Shown piece by piece: positions 35,504-44,328 of a DNA stretch of 64,000 bases. The stretch covers positions 4,526,001-4,590,000 of the forward strand of contig NZ_CP025979.1 of assembly GCF_002900365.1 (NCBI RefSeq), in the 5' to 3' direction. Both the position numbers and the translations under genes were made by a program. The notes under the pieces were generated by a model. That model was not told the origin of the DNA. It searched no databases and saw nothing but the letters and a program-made list of their open reading frames with translations. Each line of letters begins with the position of its first letter. The first letter of the stretch is position 1. The stretch comes from Escherichia marmotae. GTDB taxonomy: Bacteria > Pseudomonadota > Gammaproteobacteria > Enterobacterales > Enterobacteriaceae.

Positions 35504-35839
35504 ATGGATAAAGAACGCATCATTCAGGAATTTGTGCCCGGGAAACAGGTCACGCTGGCACATCTCATTGCGCACCCTGGCGAGGAACTGGCGAAGAAAA
35601 TCGGTGTTCCGGATGCAGGTGCAATCGGCATTATGACGCTAACTCCCGGAGAAACGGCGATGATTGCCGGTGATTTAGCATTGAAAGCCGCCGACGTACA
35701 CATTGGTTTTCTCGACCGCTTCAGTGGTGCTCTGGTGATTTATGGCTCGGTGGGCGCAGTGGAAGAAGCTTTATTACAAACCGTTAGCGGTTTAGGGCGC
35801 TTATTAAATTATACGCTGTGTGAAATGACGAAAAGTTAA
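35504..35839 (+). CDS. eutS: Ethanolamine microcompartment shell protein EutS
   Basis: A 111-residue circularly permuted BMC-domain shell protein forming bent hexamers, the first gene of the eut operon. Conserved features are the N-terminal region through EFVPGKQVTLAH and the BMC core with GFLDRFSGALVIYGSVG. It is preceded by a 291-bp region with a likely CRP site and the maeB terminator. The operon's inducible promoter should lie here, driven by EutR with ethanolamine and cobalamin. eutP follows after 12 bp. Confidence 0.95.
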   Translation: MDKERIIQEFVPGKQVTLAHLIAHPGEELAKKIGVPDAGAIGIMTLTPGETAMIAGDLALKAADVHIGFLDRFSGALVIYGSVGAVEEALLQTVSGLGRLLNYTLCEMTKS

Positions 35840-35851
35840 TACGAGGCATTC

Positions 35852-36331
35852 ATGAAACGAATCGCGTTTGTGGGGGCCGTCGGGGCAGGAAAAACAACGC
35901 TTTTTAATGCTTTGCAGGGGAATTACGCTCTCGCCAGAAAAACGCAGGCTGTGGAATTTAATGATAAGGGTGATATTGATACTCCAGGTGAATATTTTAG
36001 CCATCCCCGCCTGTATCACGCCTTAATTACCACGCTACAGGATGTGGACATGCTGATCTATGTCCACGGCGCGAATGACCCGGAAAGCCGATTACCTGCC
36101 GGGTTGCTGGATATTGGCGTTATTAAACGGCAAATCGCCGTCATCAGTAAAACGGACATGCCAGATGCTGACATCGCCGCTACGCGACAGCTATTGCTTG
36201 AGACGGGCTTCGAAGAACCGATTTTCGCGCTAAACAGCCACGACCCGCAAAGCGTGCAGCAACTGGTGGATTATCTGGCATCTCTCACCGAACAGGAGGA
36301 AGCAGGTGAAAAAACTCATCACAGCGAATGA
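35852..36331 (+). CDS. eutP: Ethanolamine utilisation GTPase-like acetate kinase EutP
   Basis: A 159-residue P-loop protein of the Ras-like GTPase superfamily. Walker A is GAVGAGKTT at 8-16, DTPGEY supplies the G3 region near 49, and SKTD (near 95) stands for the NKxD base-recognition motif. EutP in Salmonella has acetate kinase activity. Its last 26 bases overlap the start of eutQ. Confidence 0.93.
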   Translation: MKRIAFVGAVGAGKTTLFNALQGNYALARKTQAVEFNDKGDIDTPGEYFSHPRLYHALITTLQDVDMLIYVHGANDPESRLPAGLLDIGVIKRQIAVISKTDMPDADIAATRQLLLETGFEEPIFALNSHDPQSVQQLVDYLASLTEQEEAGEKTHHSE

Positions 36332-37007
36332 TATTCGTGAAGCACATTCACGCGGCGAACAGGCAATGTCCGTGGTTCTGCGTGCCAGCATTATTACCCC
36401 GGAAGCGCGAGAAGTGGCGGCCCTGCTGGGGGTTACCATCATCGAGTGCGATGAATCGACGCCGGTAACGGCATCCGTTCCCGCCAGCGCGCCAGCCGAT
36501 AAAACCGAAAACCAGCGCATCCGCGAAACCATCATCGCCCAGTTACCGGAAGGCCAGTTTACCGAAAGCCTGGTCGCGCAACTGATGGAAAAAGTGATGA
36601 AGGAAAAACAGTCGCTGGAGCAGGGCGCGATGCAGCCGAGCTTTAAATCGATAACCGGCAAAGGCGGCATCAAAGTGATTGATGGCGGCAGCGTGAAATT
36701 TGGTCGTTTCGATGGCGCACAACCGCACTGCGTGGGCTTGACTGATCTCGTGACCGGAGACGACGGCAGCAGCATGGCCGCCGGTTTTATGCAGTGGGAA
36801 AACGCCTTCTTCCCGTGGACCCTGAACTACGACGAAATCGACATGGTACTGGAAGGGGAACTGCATGTTCGCCACGAAGGCGAAACCATGATCGCCAAAG
36901 CGGGCGATGTGATGTTTATCCCGAAAGGTTCCAGCATCGAATTTGGTACGACATCCAGCGTGAAGTTCCTGTATGTCGCCTGGCCGGCGAACTGGCAATC
37001 CCTATGA
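36306..37007 (+). CDS. eutQ: Cupin-fold acetate kinase EutQ
   Basis: A 233-residue protein with a variable N-terminal helical part (about 1-95) and a C-terminal cupin domain (GSVKFGRFDGAQPHCVGLTD, then EIDMVLEGELHVRHEGE near 180). EutQ has acetate kinase activity in Salmonella and is needed in anaerobic respiration on ethanolamine. It overlaps eutP by 26 bp and ends in an ATGA overlap with eutT. Confidence 0.94.
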   Translation: MKKLITANDIREAHSRGEQAMSVVLRASIITPEAREVAALLGVTIIECDESTPVTASVPASAPADKTENQRIRETIIAQLPEGQFTESLVAQLMEKVMKEKQSLEQGAMQPSFKSITGKGGIKVIDGGSVKFGRFDGAQPHCVGLTDLVTGDDGSSMAAGFMQWENAFFPWTLNYDEIDMVLEGELHVRHEGETMIAKAGDVMFIPKGSSIEFGTTSSVKFLYVAWPANWQSL

Positions 37008-37807
37008 AAGATTTCATCACCGAAGCATGGCTAAGAGCAAACCATACGCTCAGCGAAGGCGCAGAGATCCATCTCCCTGCGGACAGTCGCCTGACGCCCT
37101 CTGCCCGGGAGTTGCTGGAAAGCCGCCATCTGCGCATCAAGTTTATTGATGAGCAGGGGAGTTTGTTTGTTGACGATGAACTGCAGCAGCCGCAGCGTGT
37201 TCACGGGTTGACCAGTAGCGATGAATATCCGCAAGCGTGCTGCGAACTGTGTCGCCAGCCGGTGGCAAAAAAGCCTGACACGCTGACTCACCTGTCGGCG
37301 GAAAAAATGGTCGCTAAAAGCGATCCGCGCCTGGGTTTTCGCGCTGTCCTCGATAGCACCATTGCGCTGACAGTGTGGCTGCAAATTGAACTGGCGGAAC
37401 CGTGGCAGCCGTGGCTGGCGGATATCCGTTCGCGTCTTGGCAACATTATGCGTGACGATGCGTTGGGGGAACCGCTGGCCGATCAGGCGATTGTCGGGTT
37501 TTCTGACGAAGAGCTGCATCGGCTTTCTCACCAGCCGCTGCGTTATCTCGACCACGATCATCTGGTGCCGGAAGCCAGCCACGGACGCGATGCGGCGTTG
37601 CTGAACTTGCTGCGAACCAAAGTGCGGGAAACCGAAACCGTCGCGGCGCAGGTGTTTATTACCCGCAGTTTTAACGTACTGCGTCCGGACATCTTGCAGG
37701 CGCTGAACCGCCTTTCCAGCACGGTTTACGTGATGATGATTTTGAGCGTAACGAAGCAGCCGCTAACGGTGAAACAGATCCAACAACGACTGGGGGAAAC
37801 GCAATGA
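37004..37807 (+). CDS. eutT: Cobalamin adenosyltransferase EutT
   Basis: A 267-residue corrinoid adenosyltransferase that makes adenosylcobalamin, the cofactor of EutBC, from ATP and cob(I)alamin. The metal-binding pattern H-X11-CC-X2-C typical of EutT is visible (H of HGLTSS to CCELC near residue 79). An adenosyltransferase helical core follows, with HDHLVPEASHGRDAALLN. The start is ATG 37004 inside the eutQ stop; the longer frame reaching back to 36794 lies within eutQ and is not real. Ends in an ATGA overlap with eutD. Confidence 0.95.
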   Translation: MKDFITEAWLRANHTLSEGAEIHLPADSRLTPSARELLESRHLRIKFIDEQGSLFVDDELQQPQRVHGLTSSDEYPQACCELCRQPVAKKPDTLTHLSAEKMVAKSDPRLGFRAVLDSTIALTVWLQIELAEPWQPWLADIRSRLGNIMRDDALGEPLADQAIVGFSDEELHRLSHQPLRYLDHDHLVPEASHGRDAALLNLLRTKVRETETVAAQVFITRSFNVLRPDILQALNRLSSTVYVMMILSVTKQPLTVKQIQQRLGETQ

Positions 37808-38820
37808 TTATTGAACGTTGTCGTGAACTGGCGTTGCGAGCGCCCGCCAGAGTGGTTTTTCCGGATGCGTTAGACCAGCGTGTGCTGAAAGCTGCGCAAT
37901 ATCTGCATCAGCAAGGCCTGGCGACGCCCATTCTGGTCGCTAGTCCGTTTGAACTTCGCCAGTTTGCGTTCACTCATGGTGTGGCGATGGATGGACTACA
38001 GGCCATTGATCCGCATGGCAACCTCGCAATGCGGGAAGAATTTGCCCAGCGCTGGCTGACCCGTGCGGGAGAAAAAACGCCGCCGGATGCGCTGGAAAAA
38101 CTCACCGACCCGTTGATGTTCGCCGCCGCGATGGTTAGCGCCGGTAAAGCGGATGTCTGTATCGCGGGCAATCTCTCTTCCACGGCGAATGTGTTGCGTG
38201 CCGGATTACGCATTATTGGTTTGCAACCTGACTGTAAAACGCTCTCCTCCATTTTCCTGATGTTGCCGCAGTACAGCGGCCCGGCGTTGGGTTTTGCCGA
38301 TTGCAGCGTAGTGCCGCAACCAACGGCGGCGCAACTGGCTGATATCGCGCTTGCCAGCGCCGAAACATGGCGGGCTATCACCGGAGAAGAGCCGCGCGTG
38401 GCGATGCTGTCATTTTCCAGCAACGGCAGCGCCCGCCACCCCTGCGTTGCTAACGTTCAGCAGGCGACAGAAATAATCCGTGAACGCGCGCCACAACTGG
38501 TAGTGGATGGCGAGTTGCAGTTTGACGCCGCCTTTGTGCCGGAAGTGGCAGCGCAAAAAGCGCCTGCCAGCCCGCTTCAGGGCAACGCCAATGTGATGGT
38601 TTTTCCGTCGCTAGAGGCGGGAAATATTGGCTACAAAATCGCACAACGACTTGGCGGATATCGTGCCGTCGGGCCATTGATACAAGGACTTGCCGCGCCG
38701 ATGCACGATCTCTCGCGTGGTTGTAGCGTGCAGGAAATTATCGAGCTGGCGCTGGTGGCCGCCGTACCGCGTCAGACAAAAGTGAACCGCGAAAGCAGTT
38801 TACCCACACTGGTTGAATGA
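37804..38820 (+). CDS. eutD: Ethanolamine phosphotransacetylase EutD
   Basis: A 338-residue phosphate acetyltransferase (PTA_PTB family) converting acetyl-CoA to acetyl phosphate in the microcompartment. Signature blocks are RVVFPDALDQRVLKAAQYL at the N-terminus, AGNLSSTANVLRAGLRIIGL in the centre, and NVMVFPSLEAGNIGYKIAQR in the C-terminal half. It lacks the N-terminal extension of housekeeping Pta. It overlaps eutT at its start by 4 bases. Confidence 0.96.
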   Translation: MIIERCRELALRAPARVVFPDALDQRVLKAAQYLHQQGLATPILVASPFELRQFAFTHGVAMDGLQAIDPHGNLAMREEFAQRWLTRAGEKTPPDALEKLTDPLMFAAAMVSAGKADVCIAGNLSSTANVLRAGLRIIGLQPDCKTLSSIFLMLPQYSGPALGFADCSVVPQPTAAQLADIALASAETWRAITGEEPRVAMLSFSSNGSARHPCVANVQQATEIIRERAPQLVVDGELQFDAAFVPEVAAQKAPASPLQGNANVMVFPSLEAGNIGYKIAQRLGGYRAVGPLIQGLAAPMHDLSRGCSVQEIIELALVAAVPRQTKVNRESSLPTLVE

Positions 38821-38858
38821 ACGGTCCCGTTCTGGACCCCTATAAAGAGGAAAACACA

Positions 38859-39152
38859 ATGGAAGCATTAGGAATGATCGAAACCCGGGGCCTGGTTGCA
38901 CTGATTGAGGCTTCTGATGCGATGGTGAAAGCCGCGCGCGTCAAACTGGTTGGTGTTAAGCAGATTGGTGGCGGTCTGGTGACTGCAATGGTTCGCGGTG
39001 ATGTTGCTGCCTGTAAAGCCGCGACCGATGCCGGTGCCGCAGCGGCACAGCGTATTGGCGAGCTGGTATCCGTACACGTTATCCCGCGTCCGCACGGCGA
39101 CCTGGAAGAAGTCTTTCCGATCGGCCTGAAAGGCGACAGCAGCAACCTGTAA
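38859..39152 (+). CDS. eutM: Microcompartment shell protein EutM
   Basis: A 97-residue canonical BMC hexamer protein: MEALGMIETRGLVALIEASD, then KQIGGGLVTAMVRGDVAACK. It forms flat hexamers with a central pore for substrate passage. The start is ATG 38859, after AAAGAGGAAAACACA. An in-frame upstream ATG at 38817 overlaps the eutD stop and would add a non-conserved tail. Confidence 0.96.
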   Translation: MEALGMIETRGLVALIEASDAMVKAARVKLVGVKQIGGGLVTAMVRGDVAACKAATDAGAAAAQRIGELVSVHVIPRPHGDLEEVFPIGLKGDSSNL

Positions 39153-39258
39153 TCACCCTGTGTGACGTCGATTCGGGCGTCACGCTCTCTCCTTGTTCAT
39201 TTTACCTTCTGCGGAGGGTAGGGGGAGCTTTTACCTGAAATACGCCACGGAGGCGGGT

Positions 39259-39546
39259 ATGAAACTGGCTGTCGTCACTGGGCAAATTGTTTGCACCGTG
39301 CGCCACCACGGACTGGCGCATGACAAATTGCTGATGGTGGAAATGATTGATCCACAGGGAAATCCCGATGGGCAGTGTGCCGTCGCTATCGACAATATTG
39401 GCGCAGGAACCGGAGAGTGGGTGTTGCTGGTGAGTGGCAGTTCCGCCCGCCAGGCGCATAAAAGCGAAACGTCGCCGGTCGACTTGTGCGTGATTGGCAT
39501 TGTCGATGAGGTGGTGTCTGGCGGTCAGGTCATTTTCCACAAATAA
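39259..39546 (+). CDS. eutN: Microcompartment vertex protein EutN
   Basis: A 95-residue BMC-vertex (EutN/CcmL) protein closing the shell corners. It runs MKLAVVTGQIVCTVRH with the pore-region block VAIDNIGAGTGEWVLLVSGSSAR. The start ATG 39259 gives the family length; upstream in-frame codons from 39193 are not conserved. Preceded by a 106-bp gap after eutM. Confidence 0.95.
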   Translation: MKLAVVTGQIVCTVRHHGLAHDKLLMVEMIDPQGNPDGQCAVAIDNIGAGTGEWVLLVSGSSARQAHKSETSPVDLCVIGIVDEVVSGGQVIFHK

Positions 39547-39557
39547 GGCAGAACATC

Positions 39558-40961
39558 ATGAATCAACAGGATATTGAACAGGTGGTGAAAGCGGTGCTGC
39601 TGAAAATGCAAAGCAGTGATACACCGCCCGCCGCCGTTCATGAGATGGGCGTTTTTGCTTCCCTGGATGACGCCGTTGCGGCTGCTAAAGTGGCGCAACC
39701 TGAGTTAAAAAGTGTGGCGATGCGCCAGTTAGCCATTGCTGCTATTCGTGAAGCAGGCGAAAAGCACGCCAGAGATTTAGCGGAACTTGCCGTTAGTGAA
39801 ACCGGTATGGGGCGTGTTGAAGATAAATTTGCCAAAAACGTCGCTCAGGCGCGCGGTACGCCGGGTGTTGAATGCCTTTCTCCGCAGGTGCTGACCGGTG
39901 ATAACGGCCTGACCTTGATTGAAAACGCACCTTGGGGCGTGGTGGCTTCGGTGACACCGTCAACCAATCCGGCGGCAACTGTAATTAATAACGCCATCAG
40001 CCTGATCGCCGCGGGCAACAGCGTCATTTTCGCCCCGCATCCGGCGGCGAAAAAAGTCTCTCAGCGGGCGATTACGTTACTCAACCAGGCGATTGTCGCC
40101 GCAGGCGGGCCAGAAAATTTACTGGTTACCGTGGCAAATCCGGATATCGAAACCGCGCAACGCTTGTTCAGGTTTCCGGGCATTGGCCTTTTGGTGGTGA
40201 CAGGTGGCGAAGCGGTAGTGGAAGCGGCGCGTAAACACACCAATAAACGCCTGATTGCCGCAGGTGCCGGTAATCCGCCGGTGGTGGTGGATGAAACCGC
40301 CGACCTCGCCCGTGCCGCGCAGTCCATCGTCAAAGGCGCTTCTTTTGATAACAACATCATTTGTGCCGATGAAAAGGTACTGATTGTCGTTGATAGCGTA
40401 GCCGATGAACTGATGCGCCTGATGGAAGGCCAGCACGCGGTGAAACTGACCGCAGAGCAGGCACAGCAACTGCAATCTGTGTTGCTGAAAAATATCGACG
40501 AGCGCGGAAAAGGCACCGTCAGCCGTGACTGGGTAGGTCGTGACGCGGCGAAAATCGCGGCAGCAATTGGCCTGAACGTCCCGCAAGAAACGCGTTTGCT
40601 GTTTGTGGAAACCACTGCAGAACATCCCTTTGCCGTTACCGAGCTGATGATGCCGGTGTTGCCTGTCGTGCGCGTCACCAACGTGGCGGATGCCATTGCG
40701 CTGGCGGTGAAACTGGAAGGTGGTTGCCACCACACGGCGGCAATGCACTCGCGCAATATCGACAACATGAACCAGATGGCAAACGCCATTGATACCAGCA
40801 TTTTCGTCAAGAACGGGTCGTGCATTGCCGGGCTGGGGCTGGGCGGAGAAGGCTGGACCACGATGACCATCACCACGCCAACCGGTGAAGGGGTAACCAG
40901 CGCGCGGACGTTTGTTCGTCTGCGCCGCTGTGTATTAGTCGATGCGTTTCGCATTGTTTAA
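39558..40961 (+). CDS. eutE: Acetaldehyde dehydrogenase (acetylating) EutE
   Basis: A 467-residue CoA-acylating aldehyde dehydrogenase turning acetaldehyde into acetyl-CoA. The first 18 residues (MNQQDIEQVVKAVLLKMQ) form the amphipathic encapsulation helix typical of enzymes loaded into microcompartments. The NAD fold and the catalytic-cysteine segment FDNNIICADEKVLIV near 270 follow. Sits 11 bp after eutN. Confidence 0.97.
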   Translation: MNQQDIEQVVKAVLLKMQSSDTPPAAVHEMGVFASLDDAVAAAKVAQPELKSVAMRQLAIAAIREAGEKHARDLAELAVSETGMGRVEDKFAKNVAQARGTPGVECLSPQVLTGDNGLTLIENAPWGVVASVTPSTNPAATVINNAISLIAAGNSVIFAPHPAAKKVSQRAITLLNQAIVAAGGPENLLVTVANPDIETAQRLFRFPGIGLLVVTGGEAVVEAARKHTNKRLIAAGAGNPPVVVDETADLARAAQSIVKGASFDNNIICADEKVLIVVDSVADELMRLMEGQHAVKLTAEQAQQLQSVLLKNIDERGKGTVSRDWVGRDAAKIAAAIGLNVPQETRLLFVETTAEHPFAVTELMMPVLPVVRVTNVADAIALAVKLEGGCHHTAAMHSRNIDNMNQMANAIDTSIFVKNGSCIAGLGLGGEGWTTMTITTPTGEGVTSARTFVRLRRCVLVDAFRIV

Positions 40962-40971
40962 GGAGTAACAG

Positions 40972-41808
40972 ATGGCGCACGACGAACAATGGCTCACCCC
41001 ACGTCTGCAAACAGCGGCAACGTTGTGTAACCAGACGCCAGCGGCGACGGAATCTCCGCTGTGGTTGGGGGTGGATCTGGGCACCTGCGATGTGGTGTCA
41101 ATGGTCGTCGACCGCGACGGTCAGCCGGTGGCGGTATGCCTCGACTGGGCCGATGTGGTCCGCGACGGCATCGTCTGGGATTTCTTCGGCGCAGTCACCA
41201 TTGTTCGTCGCCATCTTGACACCCTTGAGCAGCAATTGGGTCGCCGTTTTAGTCATGCGGCGACGTCATTTCCCCCGGGGACGGATGCGCGTATTTCCAT
41301 CAACGTGCTGGAATCTGCCGGACTGGAAGTGAGTCATGTGCTGGATGAGCCAACGGCGGTGGCAGACCTGCTGCAACTGGACAACGCTGGCGTAGTGGAT
41401 ATCGGCGGTGGCACCACCGGTATTGCCATTGTGAAACAGGGCAAAGTGACTTACTCGGCAGATGAAGCGACTGGCGGACATCATATCTCTCTGACCCTCG
41501 CCGGAAATCGTCGCATTCCGCTGGAAGAGGCGGAGCATTACAAGCGCGGTCACGGCAAAGAAATTTGGCCTGCGGTGAAGCCGGTATACGAAAAAATGGC
41601 GGACATTGTCGCCCGACATATCGCAGGGCAGAGCATTACTGATTTATGGCTGGCAGGTGGTTCCTGTATGCAACCGGGCGTGGCGGAACTGTTTCGCAAA
41701 AAATTCCCGGCATTACAGGTGCATTTACCGCAGCACAGTTTGTTTATGACCCCGCTGGCGATAGCCAGTAGCGGGCGAGAGAAAGCGGAGGGGATCTATG
41801 CAAAATGA
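40972..41808 (+). CDS. eutJ: Ethanolamine utilisation chaperone-like EutJ
   Basis: A 278-residue actin/Hsp70-fold ATPase. The phosphate-1 motif is GVDLGTCDVVSMVVD near 34 and phosphate-2 is VVDIGGGTTGIAIV near 142. It is proposed to help fold or assemble eut proteins; the precise role is not established. Its end overlaps eutG by 11 bp. Confidence 0.93.
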   Translation: MAHDEQWLTPRLQTAATLCNQTPAATESPLWLGVDLGTCDVVSMVVDRDGQPVAVCLDWADVVRDGIVWDFFGAVTIVRRHLDTLEQQLGRRFSHAATSFPPGTDARISINVLESAGLEVSHVLDEPTAVADLLQLDNAGVVDIGGGTTGIAIVKQGKVTYSADEATGGHHISLTLAGNRRIPLEEAEHYKRGHGKEIWPAVKPVYEKMADIVARHIAGQSITDLWLAGGSCMQPGVAELFRKKFPALQVHLPQHSLFMTPLAIASSGREKAEGIYAK

Positions 41809-42985
41809 ATTGCAAACGGCGCTCTTTCAGGCATTCGATACCCTGAATCTGCAACGGGTAAAAACATTTAGCGTTCCGCCAGTGACGCTCAGCGGTCTGG
41901 GCGCGGTGAGCGGTTGTGGACAACAAGCGCAAACCCGTGGCCTGAAACATCTGTTTGTAATGGCAGACAGCTTTTTACATCAGGCGGGGATGACCGCTGG
42001 CCTTATGCGTAGTCTGGCCGTCAAAGGAATTGCCATCACGCTCTGGCCGTGTCCGGTGGGCGAACCGTGTATTACTGACGTTTGTGCGGCAGTGGCGCAA
42101 CTGCGTGAATCGGGTTGCGATGGGGTGATCGCGTTTGGCGGTGGCTCGGTGCTGGATGCGGCGAAAGCCGTTGTGTTGCTGGTGACGAACCCCGATAGCA
42201 CACTGGCCGGGATGTCAGAAAACAGCGTTCTGCAATCACGCCTGCCGCTGATTGCCATTCCAACGACTGCCGGAACCGGCTCTGAAACCACTAACGTGAC
42301 GGTGATTATCGACGCAGTGAGCGGGCGCAAGCAGGTATTAGCACATGCTTCGCTGATGCCGGATGTTGCCATTCTCGACGCCGCGCTGACCGAAGGCGTG
42401 CCGTCGCATGTCACGGCGATGACCGGTATCGACGCGTTAACTCATGCCATTGAAGCGTACAGCGCGCTGAACGCCACACCGTTTACCGACAGTCTGGCGA
42501 TTGGCGCAATCGCGATGATCGGTAAATCGTTGCCGAAAGCGGTGGGCTACGGGCATGACCTTGCTGCGCGCGAGAGCATGTTGCTGGCTTCATGTATGGC
42601 CGGAATGGCGTTTTCCAGCGCAGGGCTTGGGTTGTGTCACGCGATGGCGCATCAGTCGGGTGCGGCGCTGCATATTCCGCACGGTCTGGCGAACGCCATG
42701 TTGCTGCCAACGGTGATGGAGTTTAACCGAATGGTTTGTCGTGAACGCTTTAGCCAGGTTGGTCGGGCGCTGCGAACTAAAAAATCGGACGATCGTGACG
42801 CTATTAACGCGGTAAGTGAGCTGATTGTGGAAGTTGGGATTGGTAAACGGCTGGGCGATGTTGGTGCGACATCTGCGCATTACGATGCATGGGCGCAGGC
42901 CGCGCAGGAAGATATTTGTCTGCGTAGCAACCCGCGTACCGCCAGCCTGGAGCAGATTGTCAGCCTGTACGCAGCGGCGCAATAA
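41798..42985 (+). CDS. eutG: Iron-type alcohol dehydrogenase EutG
   Basis: A 395-residue group III (iron-dependent) alcohol dehydrogenase. It reduces acetaldehyde to ethanol and so recycles NADH for EutE inside the shell. Motifs are the nucleotide-binding FGGGSVLDAAKAV near 110 and metal-binding HAIEAYSALNA near 210 and GLCHAMAHQSGA near 285. It starts within eutJ and is followed by a REP pair that separates the proximal and distal parts of the operon. Confidence 0.95.
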   Translation: MQNELQTALFQAFDTLNLQRVKTFSVPPVTLSGLGAVSGCGQQAQTRGLKHLFVMADSFLHQAGMTAGLMRSLAVKGIAITLWPCPVGEPCITDVCAAVAQLRESGCDGVIAFGGGSVLDAAKAVVLLVTNPDSTLAGMSENSVLQSRLPLIAIPTTAGTGSETTNVTVIIDAVSGRKQVLAHASLMPDVAILDAALTEGVPSHVTAMTGIDALTHAIEAYSALNATPFTDSLAIGAIAMIGKSLPKAVGYGHDLAARESMLLASCMAGMAFSSAGLGLCHAMAHQSGAALHIPHGLANAMLLPTVMEFNRMVCRERFSQVGRALRTKKSDDRDAINAVSELIVEVGIGKRLGDVGATSAHYDAWAQAAQEDICLRSNPRTASLEQIVSLYAAAQ

Positions 42986-42987
42986 AC

Positions 42988-43071
<84 letters not shown>

Positions 43072-43101
43072 ATAAATAATAACTAACAGGGAGTAAAGGC
43101 G

Positions 43102-44328
43102 ATGGGAATTAATGAAATCATCATGTACATCATGATGTTCTTTATGCTGATAGCTGCCGTAGACAGGGTTCTGTCGCAGTTCGGCGGTTCAGCGCGTTTC
43201 CTCGGTAAATTCGGTAAAAGCATTGAGGGATCGGGCGGCCAGTTTGAAGAAGGCTTTATGGCAATGGGCGCTCTGGGTCTGGCGATGGTCGGTATGACCG
43301 CGCTTGCGCCTGTACTGGCACACGTACTTGGGCCGGTAATCATCCCGGTTTACGAAATGCTCGGCGCAAACCCGTCAATGTTCGCCGGAACACTGCTGGC
43401 GTGCGATATGGGCGGCTTCTTCCTCGCCAAAGAACTGGCGGGCGGCGATGTGGCAGCGTGGCTATACTCTGGGTTAATTCTCGGGTCGATGATGGGGCCA
43501 ACGATTGTGTTTTCCATTCCGGTGGCGCTTGGCATCATCGAACCGTCTGACCGCCGTTATCTCGCACTCGGCGTGCTGGCCGGTATTGTGACCATTCCGA
43601 TTGGTTGTATCGCCGGTGGTCTGGTGGCGATGTATTCCGGTGTGCAGATCAACGGCCAGCCGGTGGAATTTACCTTCGCGCTGATCCTGATGAATATGAT
43701 CCCAGTGATCATTGTCGCGATTCTGGTGGCGCTGGGGCTGAAATTCATCCCGGAAAAAATGATCAACGGTTTCCAGATCTTCGCCAAATTTCTCGTGGCA
43801 TTAATCACCATCGGTCTTGCCGCTGCGGTGGTGAAATTCCTGCTTGGCTGGGAACTGATCCCCGGTCTTGATCCCATCTTTATGTCTCCTGGCGACAAAC
43901 CCGGCGAAGTGATGCGCGCCATTGAAGTGATCGGATCGATTTCCTGCGTTCTGTTGGGGGCGTACCCGATGGTGCTGCTGCTGACCCGCTGGTTTGAAAA
44001 ACCGCTGATGAGTGTCGGTAAGCTACTGAATATGAACAATATTTCGGCGGCGGGTATGGTGGCGACGCTTGCCAACAATATCCCGATGTTCGGCATGATG
44101 AAGCAGATGGATACCCGCGGCAAAGTGATCAACTGTGCCTTCGCCGTTTCCGCTGCCTTTGCCCTGGGCGACCACTTAGGTTTCGCCGCTGCCAACATGA
44201 ACGCCATGATCTTCCCGATGATTGTCGGCAAGCTGATCGGCGGTGTTACGGTGATTGGCGTGGCGATGATGCTGGTGCCAAAAGAAGATGCGACCACGGC
44301 TAAAACCGAAGCGGAGGCGCAATCGTGA
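43102..44328 (+). CDS. eutH: Ethanolamine permease EutH
   Basis: A 408-residue polytopic inner-membrane protein with about 10-11 hydrophobic segments from residue 5 to 400, matching E. coli EutH. It facilitates ethanolamine uptake mainly at low pH or low substrate. The stop overlaps the eutA start (4-base overlap). Confidence 0.95.
   Translation: MGINEIIMYIMMFFMLIAAVDRVLSQFGGSARFLGKFGKSIEGSGGQFEEGFMAMGALGLAMVGMTALAPVLAHVLGPVIIPVYEMLGANPSMFAGTLLACDMGGFFLAKELAGGDVAAWLYSGLILGSMMGPTIVFSIPVALGIIEPSDRRYLALGVLAGIVTIPIGCIAGGLVAMYSGVQINGQPVEFTFALILMNMIPVIIVAILVALGLKFIPEKMINGFQIFAKFLVALITIGLAAAVVKFLLGWELIPGLDPIFMSPGDKPGEVMRAIEVIGSISCVLLGAYPMVLLLTRWFEKPLMSVGKLLNMNNISAAGMVATLANNIPMFGMMKQMDTRGKVINCAFAVSAAFALGDHLGFAAANMNAMIFPMIVGKLIGGVTVIGVAMMLVPKEDATTAKTEAEAQS

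Noticed and set aside
36794..37003. N-terminal extension of eutT within eutQ
   Set aside because: It is the out-of-frame reading of eutQ; the ATGA overlap at 37004 with the conserved MKDFITEAW start is the real one.
40061..40954. 297-residue open frame antisense to eutE
   Set aside because: Serine/threonine-rich shadow caused by the codon bias of eutE.
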